A stretch of DNA of 64,000 nucleotides from Thiocapsa roseilacustris (GCF_041903755.1 NZ_JBBWVE010000013.1:91898-155897), one strand, 5' to 3'; shown: positions 44,501 to 53,196, counted from the first letter of the stretch. Notes: generated by a model not told the origin, from the letters alone. Numbers and translations are program-made.

Positions 44501-45018
44501 AGGAGCTTGAGCGCATGCCTGACATAACCGGCATCGATGTTTGGCTCGATCGTCCTGTACATCATCAGGCCAGCGTGAATCTTGTCCGTCAGTCCGTCGA
44601 GCGAGTTGTTGATGGCACGCACCTCGGCCTGGCCTTGCTTGGTGCCTTGGGGTTGCCAATGTTGCGAATTCCGCGACCAGTTCGACGTGTTGTCCAGCAC
44701 GAAGAGGATGCGTGGCTTGTCGGCCTGACCGCCGACGCCGCCAACGAAGATATCGATGTCCTCGCCGACGACCTGCAAGGCCATGGTCAGCAGCATCAGC
44801 CCAAGCGTGAGACCGAGTCGATGTAACCCATGACCATGCCCTCCAAAGGGATGACATGAGCCCCCGCCCATGCCTGCGGAAGGGGGCCGGGGAGAGGGGG
44901 ACTCATGGCTTGAATCCGCACTGGCGAGCATCCCGGCGCCGGGCGGATGAATCTGAAGGGTGCCGGTCCCGCTCGGGCGAAGGGTTGGAGTCTGGATGAG
45001 ATGACTTGGCTTGAACAT
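41569..45018 (-). CDS. pilY1: PilY1/PilC-type pilus tip adhesin and assembly factor
   Basis: 1149 residues; last gene of the minor-pilin operon. After a hydrophobic export segment (GLTLGLMLLTMALQVV, residues 70-85) comes a VWA-like opening (KPRILFVLDNTSNWSRNSQHW region) and a Cys-rich insert (about residues 330-365). The C-terminal beta-propeller contains VFYGANDGTLRAVDAATGNE and a calcium loop DLDYDGRIDLAYAADTGGN. PilY1 primes pilus assembly and mediates adhesion. GGAGG lies 6 bases before the ATG at 45018. The ~65 residues before the export segment are unusual, and part of them (SPSPRPPSAGMGGGS) is read from a repeat-like GC-rich sequence. Confidence 0.9.
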   Translation of the reverse strand: MFKPSHLIQTPTLRPSGTGTLQIHPPGAGMLASADSSHESPSPRPPSAGMGGGSCHPFGGHGHGLHRLGLTLGLMLLTMALQVVGEDIDIFVGGVGGQADKPRILFVLDNTSNWSRNSQHWQPQGTKQGQAEVRAINNSLDGLTDKIHAGLMMYRTIEPNIDAGYVRHALKLLDSTNQASLGARLESIAVNIETPDEKRPANPKYGHLMHDVYNYLAGADSLLSGNGTPSTLADTAGYQTNYSRFSSPLTAANVCSDTYLVFVTNPQSNGPTTDDSSNSSALASLVTSVGGTNDKLAGQSAGTPLPLPLFVENKTSEAFSGFSEACYKNETECNKNCANEGYTSCTCDKKKTETCTSGSRYWIDGTIEKIELVPTGQYNLTLGAAWNLDDWSKFLYTHGVQIPGAAASDPRSRVITYTIDVFNKQQNEDHTSLMMSAARVGGGAYFAARSQDELEVALDTIIAEIISVNSTFASASLPISATNRAQNENQVFIGMFRPEPDALPRWFGNLKRYQLKYFDGVLDLADKDEQRAINTQTGFVAECATSFWTTNSEDYWSGKGVVPDPKSLCRTVTQPYSDTPDGPFVEKGAAGQRLRANVADRNVETRTTSGTTLTPFSTTSSDLEADLVSYTLGFAEDEAAARPSIHGDVVHSRPLPVNYGGSTGVTVFYGANDGTLRAVDAATGNERWAFIAPEHFDKLARLEANSPKVAYPNQTAADDSPLAPKDYFFDGSIGQIIRYGDDNRLSLAWIYPTMRRGGRMVYAFDVTNPDAPSLMWYQGCPNTDDDTGCTSGASGLGQTWSIPNAGYLRDASDADAKIPVVVMGGGYDPCEDAENASPSCGSSKGRAVYVFDAANGNILKSFATDRAVAGDVSLADLDYDGRIDLAYAADTGGNLYRIDLSDGSPEAWTIQRIARTQGGGRKFLYGPAVMPYRPETVDFVYLALGSGNREQPLETDYPYASDIEDRFYVFLDKPGEDASVYPFDLDSTSTMFDYTVNNACTDLGITPSSTKRGWFMGLPDRGEQTVTHALIVAGMATFSTSRPGGTSVDICSRPIGVAAGYWVNLFNGSGAIGDIDKTCGGRRSTTLTGGGMPPSPVIAVVPVEGKPRTVVIGAPPRDGSTGTPITPQEIKPVGKHPTYRYYWSSDVDR
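44868..44913. repeat. GC-rich repeat-like sequence inside the pilY1 5' end
   Basis: Reads AGCCCCCGCCCATGCCTGCG, then GAAGGGGGCCGGGGAGAGGG and GGACTCAT. It resembles intergenic CCCTCTCCCC repeats (compare 23821-23860) yet lies in the coding frame, giving a Ser/Pro/Gly-rich stretch ahead of the export signal. Confidence 0.4.
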
Positions 45019-45040
45019 GATGAGCCTCCGAGCGCGCCAC

Positions 45041-45652
45041 TCACTGGCATTCAGGTGGAATATCGTTGTTGGAGACACGTCTCCCGACGCCCTGACGCAC
45101 ACGCGTCTCTGATCCGGTCGCAAGATCCACCGCGCGCGCGACGAGATCCCAGTCCGCTGTCGAACACAAGGAGTAACCTTTCGAGTCGGAGCCTTCGACC
45201 GCGCCGATTTGCAGCGTCCCCAGGAAGCAGCCTTGATCGTCCGGCTCTGTCGTCAGTTGATTATTAAGGAGTCCTGTCGTGCCGATACATCGCGGTGGCT
45301 GCGTCGTGAGGTCGACCTCAAGATCATCCGAACCGTCGCCATCGAGATCGAAACACTTATGATTCTTTTGACCCTTGCAGTAAAAGGGCGCGGTCGTCGA
45401 ACCCGGTGCCACGCTATCAATGAGGATATTTATATATCGGGCGTCGACGGCAAATTCCAATGTCGCCTCGGCGGCCTTTTGGGTCTGCTGTCTCGATTCC
45501 AGATTCGACACGACCAAGAGATTGCTGGTGCCCATCTGGAACGAGGCGACCACGATCAAAGTCGTCAACAGCAGCATGATTAGCGCGATCACCAAGACCG
45601 CGCCACGCTGGTTATCATGCTGGTACAATTGAACGAATTGCTGCATGGTCAT
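45041..45652 (-). CDS. pilX: minor pilin PilX
   Basis: 203 residues. The N-terminus (QRGAVLVIALIMLLLTTLIV) is the PilX_N motif with a membrane helix; a 17-residue leader precedes the Gly. Later FDLDGDGSDDLEVDL looks like a calcium-binding loop, and cysteines at CKGQKNHKC and PPECQ may pair. It overlaps pilW by 4 bases and ends 22 bases before pilY1. Works with PilV, PilW and PilE to start type IV pilus assembly. Confidence 0.85.
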   Translation of the reverse strand: MTMQQFVQLYQHDNQRGAVLVIALIMLLLTTLIVVASFQMGTSNLLVVSNLESRQQTQKAAEATLEFAVDARYINILIDSVAPGSTTAPFYCKGQKNHKCFDLDGDGSDDLEVDLTTQPPRCIGTTGLLNNQLTTEPDDQGCFLGTLQIGAVEGSDSKGYSLCSTADWDLVARAVDLATGSETRVRQGVGRRVSNNDIPPECQ

Positions 45653-46731
45653 CGCTCCAGTGGACCCGCGATATTGTTGAGCCGGATCGTGGTGCTATAG
45701 GCTTGTCGTTTGAAGCTCCGAGCGTCCCCCGACGGTTCCACACTCGCACGTCCGAGCTTATAGGTCCGCTCGTCCTCATATCCATTGGTCGGCCTCAGAT
45801 TGCGCGCGATAAGGTAGACGCGAACGGAGACGACATTTTGCCAATCAGTTTCGGTGATATCATTTGCGGTTCGATACCGATTGGGTTCACCGTTCCCACT
45901 GGTGTCGACTCCATACTCGAAATGAAGATGTTCGATCCCCTCGGCGATGGGAAAGCTTTCGTAGCCATTCGCTGTCAGTTCGGCGCGCATTAGGGTCGGT
46001 ACGCTCTCTCCCGAAACCGAAACTGCCAGATTCATCAGGTAGTAGACATGATTGATCAGGCGATAGATGGGTGCATCCGACGGCGGCGAGCCGGAGCAGG
46101 GCGGGATAGTTCCAGCGAAGTCGTCGCGTATCGTTGCAATCGTCAGTGACGCTCCACAACCAGACTTTTGGATATGAGGAAGCCCATTAACTTTCGGGAA
46201 GTCATCACAGCCAAATTCACCGGCGGCGCAGGTGGCTGAGCGTCGTACGACGAATATGTCAGACCCCCCTAATGCATCCGGCGTACAACTGGGTAAGCTG
46301 GTGGAAATGTTGTTGAGACCCCGGATCCAGACAGGTAGTTTAATGGGAGGGGCAGTCTGGTTTGTGAAATCCTGAATCGTCGGGCATTCTTTATCGGTTG
46401 GGGTCCAGATCGTGTAGTCGCCGATTTTAACCTCACCATAAAAGCCGGCATTCGCGACATCGTCGCTCAAGACCTGCAAGGCATAGCGCGCATTCTGCAT
46501 CTGGCCGAGCGATTTCTCGAGCTCATAACGTGTTTGGCTATTATTGATGAGCACAACGGCCAAGGTGCCGAGCAGGAAGACACCGATGGTCATGGCGATC
46601 ATCAGCTCAAGGAGCGTGAAGCCTGTCATGTTCGTCCTCGATCCACGGCTCCCGGGTCCAATGAGAAAGGGACGGGTTGAGTACGAAGGCTCGATCATGC
46701 TGAGATCGTATGACATGGCTGCTTGCCTCAT
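45649..46731 (-). CDS. pilW: minor pilin PilW
   Basis: 360 residues. The prepilin cleavage site is TG/FTLLELMIAMTIGVFLLG, with Glu at +5. The start at 46731 overlaps the pilV stop by 4 bases, giving a 37-residue leader; an internal ATG would leave only Met-Thr-Gly. The rest is a PilW-type domain (QNARYALQVLSDDVANAGFY) with several Cys. Priming component of the type IV pilus. Confidence 0.87.
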   Translation of the reverse strand: MRQAAMSYDLSMIEPSYSTRPFLIGPGSRGSRTNMTGFTLLELMIAMTIGVFLLGTLAVVLINNSQTRYELEKSLGQMQNARYALQVLSDDVANAGFYGEVKIGDYTIWTPTDKECPTIQDFTNQTAPPIKLPVWIRGLNNISTSLPSCTPDALGGSDIFVVRRSATCAAGEFGCDDFPKVNGLPHIQKSGCGASLTIATIRDDFAGTIPPCSGSPPSDAPIYRLINHVYYLMNLAVSVSGESVPTLMRAELTANGYESFPIAEGIEHLHFEYGVDTSGNGEPNRYRTANDITETDWQNVVSVRVYLIARNLRPTNGYEDERTYKLGRASVEPSGDARSFKRQAYSTTIRLNNIAGPLER

Positions 46732-47312
46732 TGCTCCAGATCCGCCAAGATCAATTCGGTCGTCAGCACACGACGTTTGGACTCCGTATCGAATGCATCC
46801 CGTCCGCAGGGCAGTGAAGGGGCCTGTGTCTCGGCCAACCCCTGCCAGGCCACGCTGACGCGTAGGGTGAGTGGCTCATCCGGATCCGAGAGCCATTCGA
46901 TACATCCACGCGCGCCGATCAGACCACCGAGGGATCTGCCATCCTCGACCGTGTCGGCGCCTTTCAGAGCGCGATCCCACTCGCAGAGATCCACGAGCGG
47001 GACGCTAATCCAGTAGTAGAGGCTGCAATCGAACCAGCTCCATGTTGTTCCAGTCCCGACCCGGGTCATACCGCCACTCGAGACATAAGAACCTGATTTA
47101 GCCCCATCGCGCTGACTATTGATCCGCGCCACCATGTCCTCGACGAGCACCAGCGCATGGGCGCGCTGATAGGCTTCCATCTGAGTCACCGTCATCTTGG
47201 CTTGCAAGCCGGCGAGGCCGAGGAGTCCGAAGGCGAGTATGACCGCGGTGACCAGGATCTCGACCAGCGTGAAGCCAATCTGGCGGGACAAGTGATGACG
47301 TCGCTTGGACAC
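46728..47312 (-). CDS. pilV: minor pilin PilV
   Basis: 194 residues from GTG 47312, which lies 9 bases after GGAGG; a TTG two codons earlier overlaps the upstream stop. Leader MSKRRHHLSRQIG, then the prepilin helix FTLVEILVTAVILAFGLLGL, matching PilV (LAGLQAKMTVTQMEAYQRAH). Minor pilin in the priming complex. Confidence 0.87.
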   Translation of the reverse strand: MSKRRHHLSRQIGFTLVEILVTAVILAFGLLGLAGLQAKMTVTQMEAYQRAHALVLVEDMVARINSQRDGAKSGSYVSSGGMTRVGTGTTWSWFDCSLYYWISVPLVDLCEWDRALKGADTVEDGRSLGGLIGARGCIEWLSDPDEPLTLRVSVAWQGLAETQAPSLPCGRDAFDTESKRRVLTTELILADLEQ

Positions 47313-47314
47313 GA

Positions 47315-47911
47315 TCAACAGCCTCCGTCACTCAGCATGGGTTGACCGCTCGGGTCGATCCGCAGACAGCGTTTGGGCGCGTCGCGATCCTGCTTCGAGG
47401 CAATCTCGAAGGTCGCGGTGGTCGCGGTGTCGGAGCGCGCACGCCCGGAGGCGCGATAGACGACGCTCGCGGGACCACCACTGAGCGTGACACCCCTGAA
47501 CGCATCGCCGCTCAGAAGCGTCTCGGTGGCACCCGACGGCAGGGCGACCCAGCCGCCCTCCCAGCCGGCCTCGCTCGATGCCGGTTGGAGTGTGACGTCG
47601 CGGTTCAAACGAATCGCCTCGGAGCGCGTTCGCCAGAGCGCGGTTTGTAGATCGCTGGCCGCGGCATGGACACGATGGTTGGCGATGGTCCGTGTGAAAG
47701 ATGGCACCCCGATCCCGGCGAAGATGGCCACGATGGCGATGGTCATCATCAGCTCCAGCAAGGTGAAACCGTGCGCGGCCCCTGGCGAGTGCGCGTGGGG
47801 TGCTCGTCTCGCACGCCGAGTGTTCGGGGAGCCCGTTTCACATGCCTTCGCGAGGGTCAAGGGGATGCTCGAGGGTCCAGGCGTGAGACGGATGATGTGG
47901 GTGATGCTCAT
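47315..47911 (-). CDS. fimT: GspH/FimT family pseudopilin
   Basis: 198 residues from ATG 47911 (GAGGAG 6 bases upstream). After a 48-residue leader comes HG/FTLLELMMTIAIVAIFAG, then FTRTIANHRVHAAASDLQTA and LWRTRSEAIRLNRDVTL, typical of FimT/GspH. The body is a small beta domain. The leader is much longer than the usual 6-20 residues, unless an atypical start is used. Second gene of the pilin operon. Confidence 0.85.
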   Translation of the reverse strand: MSITHIIRLTPGPSSIPLTLAKACETGSPNTRRARRAPHAHSPGAAHGFTLLELMMTIAIVAIFAGIGVPSFTRTIANHRVHAAASDLQTALWRTRSEAIRLNRDVTLQPASSEAGWEGGWVALPSGATETLLSGDAFRGVTLSGGPASVVYRASGRARSDTATTATFEIASKQDRDAPKRCLRIDPSGQPMLSDGGC

Positions 47912-47927
47912 GCTGCTCTCCTCACGC

Positions 47928-48563
47928 TCACCAAGCATCGGTGGGTGTCTTGGCGCCGAGATGATCGATGATCAGCGCGGCGCCGCCCAGATCCTTGACC
48001 TGGGGTGTTCCGGCCTTCGGCGTCGCGCTGATGGTGAAGCTCGGCGGACTGGCGCCCGTTGTGATGACAGGGTCGGCATAATATTGCGCCACCTTGGCGG
48101 GTGCGTTGACACCTAACTCAGCCAGCTCAGCCAGCGAGGCATAACGCCGCGCATCGAGCAGAAAGAGCTGCTCACGCTGCGCAAGATCCATTAAATAGGC
48201 CTGTGCTTCGGCGCGATTGGAGCGAAGGACATACTGCTGATAACTCGGATACGCCACCGCGGCCAAAATGCCGATGATGGCGACCGTGATCATCAGCTCG
48301 ATCAGGGTGAAGCCGCGCTTGCGGGCTGCCTGATACCGACCGCCGGGACCCAGTGGCCCGGATGCGCACTGTGCGCAAAGTACAGAATCGGGGCACCGAC
48401 ACTTGCTCTCGCTCCAGTGCTGGGCTCTGGTGGGTTCTGGAATGGCGGGCGTTTGCTGAGCAACGATCGACGCAACGACCGAAACCGCTGTCGAGAGGCT
48501 TTCCTCCCGAAGCGGCTCGCGGCCGAAGTCGTTGTTGCACGGTTGATCCGAAGTTCTGATCAT
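47928..48563 (-). CDS. pilE: type IV pilin-like protein PilE
   Basis: Prepilin site KRG/FTLIELMITVAIIGILAA, then YPSYQQYVLRSNRAEAQAYL, typical of PilE-type minor pilins. The mature part is 127 residues. No ATG, GTG or TTG is found in frame near the cleavage site; the nearest usable start (ATG 48563) gives an 84-residue leader containing three Cys. Either the leader is really long or the true start is unusual. First gene of the operon pilE-fimT-pilV-pilW-pilX-pilY1. Confidence 0.8.
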   Translation of the reverse strand: MIRTSDQPCNNDFGREPLREESLSTAVSVVASIVAQQTPAIPEPTRAQHWSESKCRCPDSVLCAQCASGPLGPGGRYQAARKRGFTLIELMITVAIIGILAAVAYPSYQQYVLRSNRAEAQAYLMDLAQREQLFLLDARRYASLAELAELGVNAPAKVAQYYADPVITTGASPPSFTISATPKAGTPQVKDLGGAALIIDHLGAKTPTDAW

Positions 48564-48943
48564 GGCGGTCGCTCGCTGCTCGGTCGCCGTCCCGCGGCGG
48601 TTCGCCGCCGGACAGATCGGACGAGGAGGACCTCTGCTTCCTATCGGTGTCTCCCCTGCCGGGATTCATCTCGACACACTGCCGCGAGATATCGAGTCAT
48701 GCACCCGCGTCGCCTGACGCGCCCGAGAGCCTCTTTTGGCATTTGCCGGTGCAGGAGAGAACCACCATCTCACTCACGTGTGTCGAGTCTTGGATTGGAG
48801 TATGGCCGGCGATGCCGCACGGGACCGGGAGGCAACGCACAAAACCAGCAGAAAATCGTTGCTCGCCGCAACGAGAGGGTCGATCGATCGTTGAGCGGCG
48901 GAACACCGCCGCTTAAGTGTACGGATGGTCGCTTCTCGAAGAC
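48564..48943. other. 380-bp region upstream of the pilin operon
   Basis: The pilin operon promoter must lie here or just upstream; I cannot pick it out. A perfect 8-bp hairpin at 48893-48912 (AGCGGCGG / CCGCCGCT, loop AACA) is the only clear structure and lies just downstream of the transposase remnant, so may have been its terminator. No gene seen. Confidence 0.45.
48893..48912. terminator. GC-rich hairpin downstream of transposase remnant
   Basis: AGCGGCGG AACA CCGCCGCT forms a perfect stem-loop. No T run follows on either strand, so intrinsic termination would be weak. Confidence 0.4.
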
Positions 48944-49144
48944 TCAGGGTGTCGCCGAAGCGACGAAGGCAGGCTCGCGGACGATGTTGGGAAACAGCGG
49001 AACCATCCCGAGCGGTTTGATGCGGTCGCCGAGATCATCCCAAAACGAGATACCCAGCTTGCGGCAGGTCTTCATCGAGCTAGCGAAGCCGTCGCGACCG
49101 TCTTTTCCGAGGACGCTGCGGGTGTCGCAGTCAGTGGCGGTCAT
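48944..49144 (-). pseudogene. probable transposase C-terminal remnant
   Basis: A 66-residue open frame reading SMKTCRKLGISFWDDLGDRI, then a proline-containing tail ending IVREPAFVASATP. This recalls the C-terminal end of DDE transposases in which CRKLGxxFWxYLGDR precedes a short tail. No upstream transposase sequence is found, since DUF1576 coding begins immediately, so it is a fragment. Identification is by recall only. Confidence 0.4.
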
Positions 49145-50502
49145 ACATCGCCGTCATCGGCGCGCCGTCCCGAGGCGCCGGATGGCCGGCGAAGCGGCGG
49201 CTCGGCCCGCGCCTTGCCGGACTTAATCGCGATGATGATGGGGACCAGGACGGCGGCAACGATCCCGGCCGCGAAGCCGTTGTTGTATAGATTCAGACCG
49301 CCGTGTACCACACCGACGCTGAGCGCTGTGGACGAGTGCAAGAAGCCCGCGGCGATGCCCCAGCGCCAACCGAAGCGTCCGGCGACCGGCGCCAGGTTGG
49401 TGCCGAAGAGCGCGGCGAGCAGGATGGATGGGTCAGCCAAGCTCCACGGCTTTGCAAGCGAGCCGAGGAAGACACCGATGATGATCGGCACGATGTTTTT
49501 GGGGTGCTTGCCGAACGCCGCAAACCCCATGATCGAAAACAGGGCACCGATCACCGGGCCGTTCAGGTCGCCACCCAAGGCCAGCACAAAGGCCAGCCCG
49601 ATCGCCCCGCTCAGCGCCATGTTGACCAAGGTCGCTCCGAACCCGCCGATGGCGATGAAGTCGCTCGGCGACTGGCCGGATTCGCCCATGATCCGCTTAA
49701 GTCCGGAGGGCGCCTCTCGGTCCAGTATGAGTCCGATCGCCAGCATCGTCGCCAATACAAACCCGAGGAAACCACCCAGCAGAAGATTGTTCCCGGTCGT
49801 CCAGACGAGCACGGGGTCCGGCACGAACCCGTAGGATTTGTATAAGGCAACGATCACGATCCCGACCAGACCGGCGGCAAACCCCATGTTATAGAGCGCG
49901 AAGCCCATATGGGCCTTGAAAACCTGAGCCGCCACCGGCGGCAGGATGAATCCGATCAGCACTCCGGTACCGATGCCGAGGGGCACTGCGATCCCAACCG
50001 GCAACACGGAGCTGAAGAGGATCTCCGAGGAGACCGGCGACAGCGCCACTCCGAAGAACGCGGCATTGATGTGGGTCGCGAATGGCTGTCCCTTGAAACG
50101 CGCGTACAACGCCACGCCGAAGACGATGAACCAGATATTGAGTAGGTTCTTGCCGAACAGACCAAACCCTAAAAGAAGGAAGAGCGCGGCCACCGCCGCA
50201 CCATTGATCCTTGCCCCCACGATGGCGTAGACCATACAAGCACTCAGGGTCAGTAGGCCCGCATTGACGAATCCGGCGCCCACCCCGCCGACGCCGAAAT
50301 AATCGGTCAACAGGGTGTCGCGCGAAGTCGTTATCGCGAACAACCCCTCGCCGATCTCGGTGGGACTGGAGACTAGAAAACCGAAAAAGACGAACAGGGC
50401 GGCATAACCGCCGATCACGAGAAGGATCAGCCGGTCCGTAATCTCTCGTGCTGGCCGGGTCAACTCATTCGCCGCGTCGTCGGGCGTCTTTGTCGATGAC
50501 AT
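49141..50502 (-). CDS. DUF1576 integral membrane protein
   Basis: 453 residues with about ten to twelve membrane helices and internal repetition: blocks containing GxxNxGLLTLSACMVYAIVG and GFGATLVNMALSGAIGLAFV look like two halves. FLHSSTALSVGVVHGGLNLY and YNNGFAAG are characteristic. This matches DUF1576, whose function is unknown; a transporter is plausible. ATG 50502 taken as start. The C-terminus ends against the transposase remnant, so it may be altered. Confidence 0.82.
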   Translation of the reverse strand: MSSTKTPDDAANELTRPAREITDRLILLVIGGYAALFVFFGFLVSSPTEIGEGLFAITTSRDTLLTDYFGVGGVGAGFVNAGLLTLSACMVYAIVGARINGAAVAALFLLLGFGLFGKNLLNIWFIVFGVALYARFKGQPFATHINAAFFGVALSPVSSEILFSSVLPVGIAVPLGIGTGVLIGFILPPVAAQVFKAHMGFALYNMGFAAGLVGIVIVALYKSYGFVPDPVLVWTTGNNLLLGGFLGFVLATMLAIGLILDREAPSGLKRIMGESGQSPSDFIAIGGFGATLVNMALSGAIGLAFVLALGGDLNGPVIGALFSIMGFAAFGKHPKNIVPIIIGVFLGSLAKPWSLADPSILLAALFGTNLAPVAGRFGWRWGIAAGFLHSSTALSVGVVHGGLNLYNNGFAAGIVAAVLVPIIIAIKSGKARAEPPLRRPSGASGRRADDGDV

Positions 50503-50578
50503 CGGGATGACCGTGTAGTGGCTGCGGGATGTGGCCAAGGGGGGCCAAAAAGAGTCAGAGTAAAAAGGTCGGATCCAT

Positions 50579-50836
50579 TTGTCGATGCTATACCTGTCCG
50601 TAGACAATCAACCGACGCCCGGTCCGATTCCCCGCAAGCCAAGATTCTTCCTTCCGGGTGTTCCCGTGCATGTTGTCCGACGCGGCAACAACCAGCGACC
50701 TATCTTCTCTGACGACATCGACGACCGAGCATGCCTCCACTGGTTGAAGGAAGCGTCGGGGCGTTGGTCATGCAGAATACATGCGTATGTCCTGATGACC
50801 AACCACGTCCACCTGCTTCTAACTGAACGACTCTGA
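50579..50836 (+). pseudogene. REP-associated tyrosine transposase (RAYT), N-terminal fragment
   Basis: 85 codons. PRKPRFFLPGVPVHVVRRGN and IHAYVLMTNHVHLLLT are the N-terminal part of a RAYT (Y1 transposase fold, HVHLL metal-binding motif). The usual start Met before PRKP has become Ile, and the frame stops right after the HxH motif, losing the catalytic Tyr region. A decayed copy. Confidence 0.85.
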
Positions 50837-51291
50837 TCACATCGCCTGTAATCAGGCGCCAACCGAAGCGCTTCCAGCATAAGGGCTCCGACCCTTTTCT
50901 CATCGGGGTCAACATGATCCGACGGCCCGCGAATGCGCCTGGCTCGGCGCGCAACGTGCCGAGCTCGCCGATCGGGTCGAGATCTGCGGACAGCCGCGGA
51001 CAGCCGCGGACAGCGCACCAATAGTTCTGATTATCCGATGTGTTATCGGGGTTTTTTCCATCGCTTCGCTGCTCGTCGTCCGGCGCGCCGCGGCTATCAT
51101 CGTTGGGAACCTACCGGCCGATGGACTCGACGAGGATCTTTTCGCGCCCGCCGGCATGAGTAAGGCCCTCGGCCCGCAGCTGCGCGTTCAGCGGCACCTG
51201 CGACGCCCTCGAGCCCGTCCGATGTGGCGCCATCGTCTCGTCCGTTTTTATCCGACCCCTTTGACAGCCGCCGATCGGAGCCCTATCCGCC
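50837..51291. other. 455-bp gap upstream of DUF4914
   Basis: No gene recognised. Contains three tandem 10-bp units GCGGACAGCC (50984-51013). The first half may be decayed transposon sequence following the RAYT fragment. A promoter for the DUF4914 operon is expected near 51200-51290 but is not evident. Confidence 0.45.
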
Positions 51292-53196
51292 ATGACGACA
51301 GCCTCGCGTTTCCTGCTTGATTTGGCCTTGCCCCCTGGCGTGGCTGAGCTGCTCGCCGCGGCACCGCGCGTCACGGTTGCCGGTACCACCGCCGAGCTCA
51401 TGGCACTCGCGGTGCGCGACGCGCCCGGGGGCATCCACGAGGTCGCCTACGAGGTCCCGGGCCGCGGTCGGGTGGTCGAGGCCACCGTGTGCCGCACCCG
51501 CAACGGCATCTGCGCCAATTACACCGAGCCCTACATGCGTCGTCGCGACCCCGACTGCATGGTGATCGGCGATGCCCGCCCCACCGACAAGCCGACCTAC
51601 CGGGAACGCTTCGGCGAGCCGTTTGAGCCGGTGCGCGAGGCCACCTTCGCATGGCTCAAGACCCAGCCGCTCGCCGCCTTCCCCTTCTACGCGGGCCTCC
51701 CCGACAAGGGCACCGAAGCCCTGGTGATCGCGCCGGACAACGCGGGGTTCTTCGCCCTCGGGCTCGCCCTGCTGCAGGGGATCATGCACGAGGATGAGCT
51801 GCCCGCGGATTTCCAGCCGAAGGCGATCATCTACGTCGCCCCGCCCTTCCGCCATACGCATTTCGGCGGGCGTCAGGTCGTGGTGCACAACCGTCTGGAG
51901 GATGTCCACGAGCTGTTCAGCTACAACCTCTATCCCGGTCCGAGCGCCAAAAAGGGGATCTATGGGGTACTGCTCAACATCGGCGAGGTGGAACGCTGGG
52001 TGACCATGCACTGCTCCACCGTGCAGGTGGTCACCCCTTACGAAAACAAGCTGGTGATCACCCACGAGGGCGCGAGCGGCGGCGGCAAGAGCGAGATGCT
52101 GGAGTATGCCCACCGTCACCCGGACGGGACCCTCTTGATCGGCCGCAACCTCGTCACCCGCGAGGAGCGCACGCTCACCCTGCCGCGCGGTTGCGAGCTG
52201 CGACCGGTGACGGACGACATGGCCCTGTGCCACCCCTCCCTCGAGAAGGGCACCGGCAAGCTGACCCTGATGGACGCCGAGAACGCATGGTTCGTCCGCT
52301 GCAACCACATCGCACGCTACGGCACCGACCCGCACATCGAGGAGCTCACCATCCACCCTCCGGCGCCGCTCCTGTTCCTCAACATTCACGGGCGCCCGGA
52401 CGCCACGACGCTGCTGTGGGAGCACATCGAGGACTCCCCTGGGGTGCCCTGCCCAAACCCGCGCGTGATCATCCCGCGGGCGGTGATCCCGCGCGTGGTC
52501 CCCGGCGCGGTGGACGTGGACGTCCGCAGCATGGGGGTGCGTACCCCGCCCTGCACGCGCTCGCGTCCCAGCTACGGCATCGTCGGGATGTTTCACCTGC
52601 TGCCTCCGGCGCTCGCCTGGCTGTGGCGGCTGGTGGCGCCGCGCGGTCATTCGAACCCGAGCATCGTCGAGACCGAGGGCATGTCCTCGGAGGGTGTGGG
52701 CTCCTACTGGCCGTTTGCCACCGGGCGGAGGGTCGACCACGCCAACCTGCTGCTCAACCAGATCATCGAGACCCCCGAGGTGCGCTACGTCCTGATCCCC
52801 AATCAGCATATCGGCGCCTGGGAGGTTGGTTTCATGCCCCAGTGGATCGCTCGCGAGTATCTCGCGCGCCGGGGCGGGGCCCGCTTCGGTACGGACCGGC
52901 TCAAGCCCTCGCGCTGCGCGCTGCTCGGCTACACCCCGGGCACCATCATCGTCGAGGGCAGCACCATCGGCCCCTGGTTCTTCGAGGTCGACCAACAGCC
53001 CGAGGTCGGAGCCGATGCCTACGACCAGGGTGCGGCCATCTTGAGCGCGTTCTTCCACCGCGAGCTGCGCGCCTTTCTCGATCCCGAGCTCCTGCCGACG
53101 GGCCGCCGGATCATCGACTGCTGCCTGTCGAACGGGAGCCTGGATGACTATGCCGCGCTACTCGATCTGCCCCTCTTCGAGCCCGGCGACGACTGA
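51292..53196 (+). CDS. DUF4914 family protein (PEPCK/HPr-kinase-like P-loop)
   Basis: 634 residues. A P-loop GASGGGKSE (260-268) preceded by KKGIYGVLLNIGEVERWVTM recalls the phosphoenolpyruvate carboxykinase / HPr kinase fold. Other conserved-looking blocks are PNPRVIIPRAVIPRVV and RYVLIPNQHIGAWEVGFMPQ. I assign it to DUF4914 from recall of length and motifs; biochemical activity is unknown to me. It is the first gene of a tight three-gene unit with a kinase-like protein and an OFA transporter. Cytosolic. The ATG at 51292 follows a weak ribosome site. Confidence 0.7.
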   Translation: MTTASRFLLDLALPPGVAELLAAAPRVTVAGTTAELMALAVRDAPGGIHEVAYEVPGRGRVVEATVCRTRNGICANYTEPYMRRRDPDCMVIGDARPTDKPTYRERFGEPFEPVREATFAWLKTQPLAAFPFYAGLPDKGTEALVIAPDNAGFFALGLALLQGIMHEDELPADFQPKAIIYVAPPFRHTHFGGRQVVVHNRLEDVHELFSYNLYPGPSAKKGIYGVLLNIGEVERWVTMHCSTVQVVTPYENKLVITHEGASGGGKSEMLEYAHRHPDGTLLIGRNLVTREERTLTLPRGCELRPVTDDMALCHPSLEKGTGKLTLMDAENAWFVRCNHIARYGTDPHIEELTIHPPAPLLFLNIHGRPDATTLLWEHIEDSPGVPCPNPRVIIPRAVIPRVVPGAVDVDVRSMGVRTPPCTRSRPSYGIVGMFHLLPPALAWLWRLVAPRGHSNPSIVETEGMSSEGVGSYWPFATGRRVDHANLLLNQIIETPEVRYVLIPNQHIGAWEVGFMPQWIAREYLARRGGARFGTDRLKPSRCALLGYTPGTIIVEGSTIGPWFFEVDQQPEVGADAYDQGAAILSAFFHRELRAFLDPELLPTGRRIIDCCLSNGSLDDYAALLDLPLFEPGDD

